Of a stretch of 64,000 bases of DNA, positions 49,301-51,742 are shown in pieces; within the stretch, counting starts at the first letter, position 1; each line of letters begins with the position of its first letter. A program made the position numbers and the translations under genes. The notes beneath the pieces were generated by a model, which was given only the letters and a program-made list of their open reading frames with translations, did not search any database and was not told the origin of the DNA. The DNA comes from Cheiracanthium punctorium. Lineage: Eukaryota; Arthropoda; Arachnida; Araneae; Cheiracanthiidae. Where the stretch lies: contig JAWZYV010013186.1 of assembly GCA_038373885.1 (NCBI GenBank), forward strand, positions 372,001 to 436,000, given 5' to 3'.

Positions 49301-51742
49301 AAAATGCTTCACAGACCCTTATTATCGCATGGGCAAATCGGAACTTTGCCCAGGGTCCCCAGCTGGAAAGGGCTCCCAATTTCAAATATTGTTCCGAAAT
49401 AATTTTTTTTTTGTGTCAAAATTTTATGAAAAATAAAACAAATTTCATAGATGGGGGGCCCCCATATTCATCAATGCCCAGTAGAAATGAGACGGGCTCA
49501 GCCCGAGCCCGGGCCCGACTCGGGCTCGGGCTCTGTAATTCACGAGTGCGTGCGGGCTCGGGCTCGTGAAAAATTTCTTCTTTGTTGAACATACTCCTTG
49601 AAACAGATTTTAAAAAGTGATTCATGGGATAAATAGACGTACTTATTTCAAAAAATAGCGGCACGGGGGACTAGAAGGTGTGTGAAGCTCCAAAATTTAT
49701 TGTATCCTCTTAATGAAGTAGTTAATTTTATTTGTCTTTAGCTGAAATTTCGGGCTCGGGCTCCAACTTTAATAATATTGCTCGGGCTCGGGCGGGCTCG
49801 GATTAAAAGTGTTTGGGCTCGGGCATCAAAAAATGAGCCCGAACTCATCTCTAATGCCCAGGGCCCCCGTTTGTCATAATCAGGCTCTGATGCTGCATTC
49901 TTTAAGATAAAACTTTTTTAAAACATTTACTGTGTTACCATTAAACTGCATATGTAGGTAATGTTTTTTAATTTATTTACTTTTGCCTCTTTTTCTTTGA
50001 AGGCTGATCTAGTTTTATTAGCTATGGGCTTCCTTGGCCCAGAACAGTACTTACTGTCTGACATTGGAGTGGAGCAAGATCCAAGAAAAAATATAGCCAC
50101 TCCTAGTGGAAACTATCGCACATCTATTCCAAAGGTTTATGCTGCAGGAGGTAGGTCATGTTTTTGCTGTTAACTCTGAAGAATTAAATTATTAGTATAA
50201 GTAAAATGGTGTAATGTGTATGAGTCAAGATAGACAAAAACAGACAGACAATTGGGAGAAAGATGTGTGGTGAAGAATAATACTTTTGTGAATTACATTA
50301 TGCTTAAGTCTTCATGTAACAGTGTGTTGTGACCTTCTCTGCATAGTGTAGAATGCAGGGGTAAATACCTAGTTGGAGGTATGGAAAGTGCTCTTTTAAA
50401 GCAGCACTAATTGTACAAAGGAAGAATACAATGAGATGTCCAGAAAATTGTCATTTTGTCTCTATAGCAGGTGTCCTTTTTTGATAAACTTCCTCTGCCC
50501 TCTTTTGAAAGGAAATGAAAACACTGCTGTTACTTATAAAGCAGTGGTTCTCAACCTTTCTACATCTGAGGACTGGCAAAAATGTTAAATATTTTGCAGG
50601 CCAGCATCCAGCAAAAATAACTATTGTAAATATGCATGTTTATATATTGTTAACAGAAGTATTCTGCTTTTCAGTTAAGTGTTAGAAAAATATAATTTTT
50701 GGTTAGAACAGTATTTTCTGCAGCTCATCTTTTTAATAAATTTGATATCTATGGATTGGTACCAGAGATATTTTTAACACCTCTACAAGAGTGTTTTATA
50801 CATTAAAAATCAAAAATACCCTTTAAAATTGTAATTATGTGTATTTTCACGCTCCATAATTTAAAAAAAAATTAACATATATTTTCTGTTTAAACTATTA
50901 CAAAAGCATTATGTTGCACCGCATATCAGTGGAAAGGCCTGAAATTGTTGAAAAAAACTGGAATGCTTGCTCTTTTAATTTCAATGATGCTGTTTAGTCA
51001 TGGAAAATAAATAAAAGGAGACTGGAAAAGTTTTAGTATGTAACAAAATAAAATGGAAAAATAATACAATTCTCTACCCTCTTTTTAAAAGCTGTATTTT
51101 GTAGTGTTATTACTCTAATCTAACAGCTTAAATACTCTTTTGTGCCTAGAAAATCAAGCTTATTTCTGTCCATAACAGGTATTTTACTAGAATGAATACA
51201 AAAATCATACTGAATATAAATGGGATCCCATGATTTAATTTTTCAAAAACTTTCTTAACTATTACTGTAAGCAGGCTAATGATATTTCAGAGACGGGTTA
51301 CTTCACTTTCAACTGCGTGAAAACTTTCAACTTAATTGTTTGTTTCCATCTGAAATGTATGGTGGTTATAGGCATTAGAAGAAATGTACTGTTTGTATTT
51401 GATACTAAATATTGATGTTCAACAAAAAACTATTGTTAAAAGATCAAATGAATTTTTGTACCACTCAAAATGATCATTCTGTTAAGTGCCTTTCATGTGT
51501 CTTTTTTACCAACTTGAATTAATTTTAAATGCTGATTTGTTTCATGTATTATATTATCAATTGCTAAATCCATTTTTTTTTTTTAAATAGATTGTCGACG
51601 AGGCCAGTCACTTGTCGTACATGCCATTTCTGAAGGGCGGCAGGCCGCCCGTCAAATTGACGCTGATCTAATGAAGTGTTCCTCTTTGGCTGGCCCTGGA
51701 GGTGTCATCCCTTATGTCACCCAGCTGTCTGTCGCTGCTTAA
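120..51742 (+). CDS. GOGAT: Glutamate synthase (GOGAT, fused GltB-GltD type), 3' part, 18 exons
   Basis: The enzyme makes two L-glutamate from glutamine and 2-oxoglutarate using NAD(P)H, and is the assimilation arm of nitrogen metabolism. Eighteen exons join in frame to 864 codons and a TAA at 51740-51742; every junction is GT-AG and every phase matches. In the joined partial protein (residue 1 = first codon of exon 1), residues about 1-20 close the FMN/synthase region and about 70-260 are the beta-helix C-terminal domain ([21 protein letters not shown]). Residues 408-423 and 461-469 hold the cysteines of the [4Fe-4S] clusters, 514-519 are the FAD-fold GSGPSG, 653-658 the second dinucleotide fold GGGDTG, and 812-821 the AAGDCRRGQS motif. 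The amidotransferase and most of the FMN domain lie upstream of the window, so the gene is truncated by the window edge and not broken. NADH or NADPH preference cannot be read from this sequence. Confidence 0.96.
330..2941 (+). other. GOGAT intron 1
   Basis: AT-rich intron of 2.6 kb. It holds one possible inverted-repeat element (1128-1615) and a CA/CATA microsatellite at about 1453-1484. The remaining sequence shows no coding signal. Confidence 0.85.
1128..1615. repeat. Candidate inverted-repeat element
   Basis: The 12-mer ACTTTCCGAACA at 1128-1139 recurs inverted at 1604-1615. Between them lie two diverged copies of a segment reading TACCAAATTGAAGCCCAATT / ATCCAATTTGAGCTCAATC, followed by CA and CATA runs, which looks like transposon tail sequence. 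No target duplication is visible, so the limits are uncertain. Confidence 0.35.
2942..3066 (+). CDS. GOGAT: GOGAT exon 2 (41 codons plus 2 nt)
   Basis: The acceptor is TTTCCAG and the donor GTGAGT at 3067. It encodes [14 protein letters not shown] and then [16 protein letters not shown], the entry into the GltB C-terminal beta-helix domain (the usual pattern is NxDRxxGxxLSxxI). It ends two bases into a codon that exon 3 completes as lysine. Confidence 0.93.
4761..6653. mobile_element. Long-terminal-inverted-repeat DNA element, TA target
   Basis: The element begins CAGCTGCGG plus an A-run and ends with the reverse complement; TA flanks both ends (4759-4760 and 6654-6655). The inverted arms stay alignable for about 200 bp and include a matching block with GGGGCCGTCTTCATAT (about 4890 and 6510). 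The TA duplication and CAG start fit a Tc1/mariner-superfamily derivative. The interior contains a mariner-like terminus at about 5876 and a 39-codon open stretch on the minus strand at about 5640-5770 of unknown identity. No intact transposase is present. Confidence 0.8.
5874..5910 (+). repeat. Mariner-like terminal fragment
   Basis: TA followed by TTGGGTCGGCAAAAAAGTAA at 5876-5895 and then TTGCG closely resembles the terminal inverted repeat of classical mariner elements (from memory, TTAGGTYGGCAAMWAAGTAA and similar). Only one end is seen, nested in the long-TIR element at 4761-6653. Confidence 0.5.
7079..7217 (+). CDS. GOGAT: GOGAT exon 3 (1 nt plus 46 codons)
   Basis: The acceptor is CTTTACAG and the donor GTATGG at 7218. 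It encodes [31 protein letters not shown] and [12 protein letters not shown]. The GSAGQSF and [10 protein letters not shown] strings are diagnostic of the GltB beta-helix domain. Confidence 0.95.
7218..8149 (+). other. GOGAT intron 3
   Basis: AT-rich intron of 0.9 kb with homopolymer tracts. No mobile-element termini or coding signal were seen. Confidence 0.85.
8150..8335 (+). CDS. GOGAT: GOGAT exon 4 (62 codons)
   Basis: The acceptor is CTCCTTAG and the donor GTATGA at 8336; the exon is phase 0. It continues [12 protein letters not shown], then [20 protein letters not shown] and [16 protein letters not shown], the repeating glycine-rich turns of the beta-helix domain. The minus-strand open frame over this exon is a shadow. 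Confidence 0.95.
8942..9158. mobile_element. Small hAT-like element with direct-repeat flanks
   Basis: The 10-mer TGGCATAAAA flanks the segment on both sides (8932-8941 and 9159-9168). The right end reads, inverted, AGGTATGGGCAACCTTTG, a common hAT terminus; the left end (TTGGCCAACCGTGGGCC) is degenerate. The interior has repeated AGTTTGGC/AACTT motifs. It is non-autonomous. Confidence 0.5.
9367..9998 (-). mobile_element. Pogo/Tigger-like element with transposase 3' remnant
   Basis: The termini are CAGTAGAGAGCCAGAAATCC and, inverted, CAGTCGAGAGCCAGAAATCC, with TA on both sides. On the minus strand the right part reads [20 protein letters not shown], like the acidic C-terminal tail of pogo/Tigger transposases. 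Most of the transposase is missing, so it is a deletion derivative. Confidence 0.75.
10159..10982 (-). mobile_element. Pogo/Tigger-like element, CCATATTTACC termini
   Basis: The termini are CCATATTTACCCACGTATAA and, inverted, CCATATTTACCTGCGTATAA, flanked by TA at 10157-10158 and 10983-10984. Near 10720-10800 the minus strand reads [20 protein letters not shown] before a stop, consistent with a transposase C-terminus. A 20-nt G/C-rich homopolymer run at 10928-10942 may be assembly-sensitive. Confidence 0.75.
11874..11989 (+). CDS. GOGAT: GOGAT exon 5 (38 codons plus 2 nt)
   Basis: The acceptor is TTTTCTTAG and the donor GTAAGT at 11990. It encodes [27 protein letters not shown] and IAYVLD, the last turns of the beta-helix domain. 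The final two bases GA join the G of exon 6 to make glutamate. Confidence 0.95.
11990..13072 (+). other. GOGAT intron 5
   Basis: Intron of 1.1 kb whose middle is two related palindromic units (12310-12490 and 12530-12700). The remainder is AT-rich. Confidence 0.85.
12310..12700. repeat. Tandemly duplicated palindrome
   Basis: Unit 1 holds AGCCAACTTTTGACCAAAAA followed by the inverted partner ending AAAGTTGGCT at about 12463. Unit 2, about 205 bp later, holds GTCAACTTTCAATAAAAATT and its partner ending GAAAGTTGGCT at about 12688. The left flanks also match (CCTAAAACGTAAGAAAT against CCTAAAAAATAAGAAAT), so the whole unit was duplicated. Confidence 0.7.
13073..13250 (+). CDS. GOGAT: GOGAT exon 6 (1 nt plus 59 codons)
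   Basis: The acceptor is TTAAAACAG and the donor GTAAGC at 13251. It encodes [20 protein letters not shown] and then the helical segment ending [11 protein letters not shown]. This is the end of the large-subunit-like part and the start of the linker to the small-subunit-like half. Confidence 0.93.
14025..14300 (+). repeat. SINE family 1, copy 1 (tRNA-derived)
   Basis: The head at 14025-14095 has tRNA form: GCCCAGT pairs with GCTGGGC, with A-box-like TGGTGTAATGGTTAGC and B box GGTTCGAATCCC. The body includes CTTTCATCCCTTGAGTGGGT and CCACCTGGCCGAGGCATATG and ends TTGCGCCAATGTTTGA. It aligns along its length with 59138-59390 (inverted), and a truncated third copy lies at 34321-34531. No clear target duplication was seen here. 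Confidence 0.85.
15200..15448 (+). repeat. Direct repeat pair, about 75 bp
   Basis: The segments 15200-15273 and 15374-15448 are near-identical, both reading TCATATATATTATTTCTCAA, TTTTTTTCTGG and AGATCTCATTAAATAC. They are separated by 100 bp of AT-rich sequence. They could be internal repeats or short terminal repeats of a small element. Confidence 0.65.
15455..15484. repeat. Perfect 11-bp hairpin
   Basis: GACTCCATGGC (15455-15465) and its exact reverse complement (15474-15484) flank an 8-nt loop. It lies about 80 bp before the Helitron fragment. It is not followed by a U-run, and bacterial-type termination does not apply here. Confidence 0.7.
15547..15880 (+). pseudogene. Helitron Rep (Helitron_like_N) fragment
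   Basis: The frame from about 15573 encodes [20 protein letters not shown], then [34 protein letters not shown] and NGYPMYRR. This follows the usual Helitron Rep order of DPELxxxVxxxMxHGPCG, NPxSPCMKDGKCxKxYPKxF and GYPxYRRR. Just upstream, in another frame, PHMLLILS resembles the preceding PHxHxLLIL motif, so a frameshift separates them. Only about 110 codons remain, without the HUH active site or the helicase. It is a dead fragment. Confidence 0.8.
15955..16062 (-). pseudogene. Tc1-like transposase fragment
   Basis: The minus strand reads WPNY, a stop, then [20 protein letters not shown]. This fits the WPxxSPDLNPIExxWxxxKR block that carries the DDE catalytic aspartate in Tc1 transposases. 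About 35 codons remain, with an in-frame stop. Confidence 0.5.
17060..17202 (+). CDS. GOGAT: GOGAT exon 7, linker (47 codons plus 2 nt)
   Basis: The acceptor is ACTTTTTAG. The donor is the less usual GTTTGT at 17203. It opens with [17 protein letters not shown], the usual end of the GltB part, then a less conserved linker rich in Pro, Ala, Lys and Asp/Glu, and ends DKIR with the arginine split across the junction. Confidence 0.92.
17203..18136 (+). other. GOGAT intron 7
   Basis: AT-rich intron of 0.9 kb. It contains a degenerate dispersed repeat at 17580-17710 and nothing else recognisable. Confidence 0.85.
17580..17710 (+). repeat. Degenerate dispersed repeat, possible SINE remnant
   Basis: GTTCGATTCCAAACCATTAG at 17607-17626 has a B-box-like sequence. 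The following ATTAGATTGACAAC, CTTCAACCGTCTACCAGTGTT and TTATCCACTTGTCCA align loosely with 45435-45540. It is too decayed to assign to a family. Confidence 0.35.
18137..18259 (+). CDS. GOGAT: GOGAT exon 8 (1 nt, 40 codons, 2 nt)
   Basis: The acceptor is GATTTAG and the donor GTGAGT at 18260. It encodes [20 protein letters not shown] and then [20 protein letters not shown], the start of the small-subunit-like (GltD) half just before the cysteine clusters. The minus-strand open frame here is a shadow. Confidence 0.95.
18525..19332 (-). mobile_element. Pogo/Tigger-like element with transposase remnant
   Basis: The termini are CCGTAAATTCCGGCGTATAA and, inverted, CCGTAAATGCCGGCGTATAA, flanked by TA (18523-18524 and 19333-19334). 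Sub-terminal copies of the GCGCGTTATAC motif occur at both ends. The minus strand carries the 3' part of a DDE transposase. The 5' part is missing. Confidence 0.9.
18718..19210 (-). pseudogene. Pogo/Tigger-type DDE transposase, C-terminal part, broken
   Basis: Read 5' to 3' on the minus strand: [18 protein letters not shown] (with a catalytic aspartate), then a frameshift, [20 protein letters not shown], a stop after PF, then a 97-codon open stretch from 19008. That stretch includes [38 protein letters not shown] and an acidic tail. The order D...VIPGGLT..QxLDVxINKPF...IxxSFKKCxIS is that of pogo/Tigger (DDE_1 superfamily) transposases. It is inactive because of the frameshift, the stop and the missing N-terminal half. 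Confidence 0.85.
19784..19874 (+). CDS. GOGAT: GOGAT exon 9, first Fe-S cysteines
   Basis: The acceptor is TTAAATTAG and the donor GTAATT at 19875. It encodes [20 protein letters not shown] followed by [11 protein letters not shown]. Cysteines 408, 411, 416 and 422 of the partial protein are the CxxCxxxxC...CP set that in GltD-type proteins binds a [4Fe-4S] cluster. Confidence 0.95.
20000..22610 (-). mobile_element. Helitron-like element with internal minisatellite (candidate)
   Basis: Read on the minus strand, the left limit ends with CCCGTGCGAAGAACGGG, a hairpin, then 8 bases and CAGCTAGT. A GC hairpin shortly before a terminal CTAGT is the hallmark of a Helitron 3' end. The interior (20270-21470) is a minisatellite of modules reading CATCTAGTGGCAAGTTATAG, GCAAAATGGATAACGCC and TATGTATACCAATTTTCATA. 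The far side ends in a CAAA run (22569-22592) and AGAATTTCATTTTTATTTCG. That 5' limit is a guess, and no Rep is present. Confidence 0.4.
20270..21470. repeat. Higher-order minisatellite
   Basis: The 7-mer GCACAGT starts matching blocks at 20404, 20603 and 20934. The first two blocks are nearly identical over a 199-bp period. The third is displaced by a 131-bp insert that itself copies 20270-20400. More diverged modules continue to 21470. All modules share GCGCCRTCWAGTGGCRAGTT-like cores. Open frames across it are repeat translations. Confidence 0.8.
22626..22951 (+). repeat. Long direct repeat, copy A
   Basis: This is 326 bp nearly identical to 23845-24171: the same TTGGCTGGYGTGCTTTGTCT, GGTGTGACCACCACCCC, GGCCAGCACCATTCCTGCCC and AATAAACCAATC, ending TATTCCCATTTTG. 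Differences are a few substitutions and a poly-T/poly-A length change. An AATAAA lies about 70 bp before the end. Copy spacing is 1219 bp. Confidence 0.9.
23845..24171 (+). repeat. Long direct repeat, copy B
   Basis: Partner of 22626-22951. The two copies bracket 893 bp of unrelated sequence with no recognisable gag or pol. They may be LTRs of a small non-autonomous element or the result of a tandem duplication. The high identity implies a recent event relative to the surrounding decayed repeats. Confidence 0.9.
24765..24914. mobile_element. 150-bp MITE, TA target
   Basis: The termini are CCATATTAGCTTGAATATAA and, inverted, CTGCATTAGCCCGAATACAA, flanked by TA at 24763-24764 and 24915-24916. 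The differences are mostly transitions, as in decayed copies. It has no coding capacity and is probably a pogo/Tigger derivative. Confidence 0.7.
26058..26144 (+). CDS. GOGAT: GOGAT exon 10 (29 codons)
   Basis: The acceptor is CTTGTAG and the donor GTAAGT at 26145. It encodes [20 protein letters not shown] and then GRVCPAPCE. Cys461 and Cys465, with Cys469 in the next exon, belong to the second cysteine group. The exon sits alone between introns of 6.2 and 3.2 kb. Confidence 0.95.
27466..28051 (-). mobile_element. Pogo/Tigger-like element with transposase tail
   Basis: The termini are CCGTAGAAAACCGAAAAGG and, inverted, CAGTAGAAGACCCAAAATCT, flanked by TA. The minus strand at about 27850-27925 reads [20 protein letters not shown], matching the acidic C-terminal tail typical of pogo/Tigger transposases. 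The plus-strand open frame over it is a shadow. Confidence 0.7.
28754..29288. mobile_element. hAT-type non-autonomous element
   Basis: The termini are CATAGGTTCCCAAC and its exact inverse, flanked by a perfect 8-bp duplication ATTTAAAG (28746-28753 and 29289-29296). G-rich sub-terminal tracts occur on both sides. There is no transposase. It ends 61 bp before exon 11, close to the splice acceptor. Confidence 0.9.
29350..29535 (+). CDS. GOGAT: GOGAT exon 11, FAD-binding fold
   Basis: The acceptor is TTCTTCAAG and the donor GTATGT at 29536; the exon is phase 0. It encodes [18 protein letters not shown] and then [26 protein letters not shown] at residues 514-519 is the Rossmann dinucleotide motif of the FAD-binding domain. 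The open frame runs on into the intron to about 29616, but the exon 12 junction defines the true end. Confidence 0.95.
29749..30265. mobile_element. Pogo/Tigger-like MITE, TA target
   Basis: The left end is TCGTATATTTCTGAATATAA and the right end, inverted, CCGTATATTTCCGTGTATGA. Both are flanked by TA. ATAAGCYGA motifs recur near both ends. No coding remnant was seen. Confidence 0.65.
31050..31190 (+). other. 46-codon open segment behind a splice acceptor, unidentified
   Basis: It follows TTTTCTTTTGATTGCAG and reads [20 protein letters not shown], then [20 protein letters not shown], and stops at TGA 31188-31190. It is in the phase left by exon 11, so it could act as an alternative terminal exon that truncates GOGAT within the FAD fold. 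It does not resemble GOGAT and I do not recognise it. A decayed transposon or retrocopy piece is equally likely, since the opposite strand also has coding-like stretches. Confidence 0.3.
31321..31787. mobile_element. PiggyBac-type MITE, TTAA target
   Basis: It starts CCCTTTGAGGTGCA after TTAA (31317-31320) and ends ATTAAAGGG before TTAA (31788-31791). Inner arms are long imperfect inverted repeats: GCAGCCATTGCCATCGCTCG on the left and its partner at about 31516-31535. TTAA plus a CCC start fits the piggyBac superfamily. No transposase is present. Confidence 0.75.
32180..32269 (+). CDS. GOGAT: GOGAT exon 12 (30 codons)
   Basis: The acceptor is TTGTTTTAG and the donor GTAAGA at 32270. It encodes [20 protein letters not shown] and then [10 protein letters not shown]. 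The acidic residue closing the beta-alpha-beta unit (VYER) and the GGLLxYGIPxMKL stretch are standard for this flavoprotein family. It is too short to stand out as an open frame. Confidence 0.95.
32951..33242. mobile_element. 292-bp TTAA MITE, piggyBac-type
   Basis: The perfect 14-bp inverted termini CACTAGATTTACCA are flanked by TTAA on both sides (32947-32950 and 33243-33246). Sub-terminal ACCAGWCAWTTTG repeats are present. It has no coding capacity. Confidence 0.85.
33900..34154. repeat. Segment bounded by a perfect 18-bp inverted repeat
   Basis: ATGTCATTTTATCTCTCA at 33900-33917 recurs exactly inverted at 34137-34154. A CTGGTAAATCTATGTTAA string at 33936-33953 resembles the terminus of the TTAA element at 32951-33242, so an old related copy may lie inside. 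Confidence 0.55.
34321..34531 (-). repeat. SINE family 1, copy 3 (5'-truncated head)
   Basis: Inverted relative to copy 1. The minus strand retains the end of the A box (TTAGTGCA), the B box GGTTCAATTCC, GCCTTGAGTGGGTTAATAAA and CCACCTGGCCGAGGCATATG. The first part of the tRNA-like head is missing and divergence is higher than in the other two copies. Confidence 0.8.
34846..35005 (+). CDS. GOGAT: GOGAT exon 13 (53 codons plus 1 nt)
   Basis: The acceptor is TTTATTCAG and the donor GTATGT at 35006. It encodes [20 protein letters not shown], then [18 protein letters not shown]. The terminal G is the first base of the glycine codon finished in exon 14. Confidence 0.95.
36609..37393. mobile_element. 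Tigger-like element
   Basis: The termini are CAGAGAAACCTCTCTGAGCG and, inverted, CAGTGAAACCTTTCTGAGCA, each followed by GCCACCCC. TA precedes the left end; on the right the TA is mutated to CA. CGGCCGCTCWSAGGRGG motifs recur inside both ends. The CAGTGAAACCTC start is typical of pogo/Tigger elements. Confidence 0.8.
37896..38377. mobile_element. hAT-like element
   Basis: The termini are CAGGGGTTCTACAGACCTGG and, inverted, CAGGGTTTCTACAGATTTCA. The interior has repeated GTCAGGGAA motifs. No clean 8-bp duplication is visible. No transposase remnant was seen. Confidence 0.65.
38634..38803 (+). CDS. GOGAT: GOGAT exon 14, second dinucleotide fold
   Basis: The acceptor is TCTCAAAG and the donor GTCAGT at 38804. 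It encodes [20 protein letters not shown], then [26 protein letters not shown] at residues 653-658 is the NAD(P)H-binding Rossmann motif of the GltD-like half. Confidence 0.95.
38965..39435. mobile_element. Pogo/Tigger-like MITE
   Basis: The termini are CAGTCTAGAACCTGTTATCC and, inverted, CAGTATGGAACTTCTCATCC, flanked by TA. Sub-terminal TCTGGATAACTG motifs are repeated near both ends. It has no coding capacity. Confidence 0.75.
41059..42583. mobile_element. hAT-like element interrupted by a pogo-like element
   Basis: The left end is CAGGGTGTCTTAAACTTTTT and the right end, inverted, CTGAGTTTCTTGAACTGTGG followed by GTCGTGACCC, a common hAT terminus. Its centre is the TA-flanked element 41440-42359. 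Just past the right end, a 17-bp unit AAGAAACTCAGTACATC is repeated about three times. No clean target duplication was found. Confidence 0.55.
41440..42359. mobile_element. Pogo/Tigger-like element nested in a hAT-like element
   Basis: The termini are CAGTAAAATCTCGACTATCC and, inverted, CAGTAAAAGCTCGATTATCC, flanked by TA at 41438-41439 and 42360-42361. Repeated GCCGGATAAKYGAG-type motifs occur inside each end. No clear transposase is left. Confidence 0.85.
42760..42927 (+). CDS. GOGAT: GOGAT exon 15 (56 codons)
   Basis: The acceptor is CGTTTCAG and the donor GTAAGT at 42928. It encodes [18 protein letters not shown], then [20 protein letters not shown], which is closely similar to the eukaryotic GOGAT consensus. 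The exon is visibly richer in G and C than the flanking introns. Confidence 0.96.
42980..43542. mobile_element. DNA element with GGTACTTTTCC termini and 8-bp duplication
   Basis: The terminal inverted repeat GGTACTTTTCC is exact and extends imperfectly to about 26 bp (CTAGCCAGGCGCAAG and TTACCCGGGTGCAA). A perfect 8-bp duplication AAATAATT flanks it (42972-42979 and 43543-43550), and the insertion lies 52 bp after the exon 15 donor. The interior has short coding-like scraps with stops. Superfamily is unresolved: 8-bp duplications occur in hAT, P and Merlin, but the GGTACTT start is not typical of hAT or P. Confidence 0.85.
44000..44512. mobile_element. hAT-like MITE, CAGACWTGCCAAGT termini
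   Basis: The termini are CAGACATGCCAAGTATCAGG and, inverted, CAGACTTGCCAAGTTTTCAA. CTCAGGCTTT occurs just inside both ends in opposite senses. No clean target duplication is visible. Confidence 0.6.
45420..45540 (+). repeat. Degenerate dispersed repeat
   Basis: CCATTAGATTGGCAGCC, CTTCATACTTCAGCCACCCA, CAGTGTCTTATTCACT and TGCCA align loosely with 17620-17710 in intron 7. Family unknown. Confidence 0.35.
45693..46353. mobile_element. hAT-like element, CARGGTTYCTMCTC termini
   Basis: The left end is CAAGGTTCCTCAGGGTCTTC, followed by AAAAGCCCTCAAATTTC. The right end, inverted, is CAGGGTTTCTACTCTAGAC, followed further in by AAATTTAAAGGCTTTTTAAG. The start and the sub-terminal GTCTTCAAAAGYCCTCAAATTT match a widespread animal hAT group. 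No clean 8-bp duplication was seen. Confidence 0.55.
46421..46543 (+). CDS. GOGAT: GOGAT exon 16 (41 codons)
   Basis: The acceptor is TTATTTCCAG and the donor GTAAGG at 46544. It encodes [20 protein letters not shown] and then [16 protein letters not shown], a variable beta-rich segment of the NAD(P)H domain. The call rests mainly on phase and position between exons 15 and 17. Confidence 0.92.
47750..48300 (+). repeat. Diverged tandem duplication, period about 260 bp
   Basis: About 47825-48060 and 48075-48300 align: TTGTGCACCTCTCTTTTTGG with TTGTGCAACTCTTTTTTGG, then TATGGACACCTTCAATGTAT with CTATGATACTTTCAATTCAT, and GAAATATCGCCAAATTGGAC with GAAATATCACCCAATTACG. The GAAATATCRCC parts end each copy. 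Function unknown. Confidence 0.6.
48705..48770 (+). repeat. Isolated pogo-like terminus
   Basis: CTGTCAAACCTCACTAGTAA at 48703-48722, followed by GGTCACCTGGATAAGATATC, resembles the CAGTCAAACCTC end of Tigger-type elements. No matching right end was found, so only a fragment is proposed. Confidence 0.35.
49312..49889. mobile_element. hAT-like element, host of a nested hAT element
   Basis: The left end is CAGACCCTTATTATCGCATG and the right end, inverted, CAGAGCCTGATTATGACAAA. The flanks ATGCTTCA (49304-49311) and ATGCTGCA (49890-49897) match at 7 of 8 bases, fitting an aged 8-bp duplication. GGGCCCCC tracts lie inside. Without the nested insert and its duplication it is about 200 bp. Confidence 0.7.
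49482..49853. mobile_element. hAT-type element rich in GGGCTC, nested
   Basis: The termini are TAGAAATGAG and, inverted, TAGAGATGAG, with a perfect 8-bp duplication ATGCCCAG (49474-49481 and 49854-49861). Both halves carry runs of CGGGCTCGGGCT. It sits inside the hAT-like element 49312-49889. Confidence 0.85.
50003..50150 (+). CDS. GOGAT: GOGAT exon 17 (49 codons plus 1 nt)
   Basis: The acceptor is TTTGAAG and the donor GTAGGT at 50151. It encodes [20 protein letters not shown], then [11 protein letters not shown], with the terminal glycine read into exon 18 as GD. It carries the conserved [14 protein letters not shown] motif. Confidence 0.95.
50151..51590 (+). other. GOGAT intron 17
   Basis: AT-rich intron of 1.4 kb. 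CAGTGGTTCTCAACCTTTCT at 50542-50561 looks like a hAT terminus, but its partner was not found. Nothing else is recognised. Confidence 0.8.
51591..51742 (+). CDS. GOGAT: GOGAT exon 18, last coding exon and stop
   Basis: The acceptor TTTAAATAG lies behind a T-rich tract. With the G of exon 17 it starts [20 protein letters not shown], the flavin-contacting C-terminal motif of the family. It ends [10 protein letters not shown] with TAA at 51740. Length and ending are normal for the family. Confidence 0.95.

Larger units (their letters stand above)
46544..50002 (+). other. GOGAT intron 16
   Basis: Intron of 3.5 kb with an ancient tandem duplication (47750-48300), an isolated pogo-like end (48705-48770) and a nested pair of hAT-like elements (49312-49889). 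Confidence 0.85.

Noticed and set aside
50542..50561. A full hAT element starting CAGTGGTTCTCAACC
   Set aside because: No partner end or target duplication was found within intron 17, so only the terminus is mentioned.
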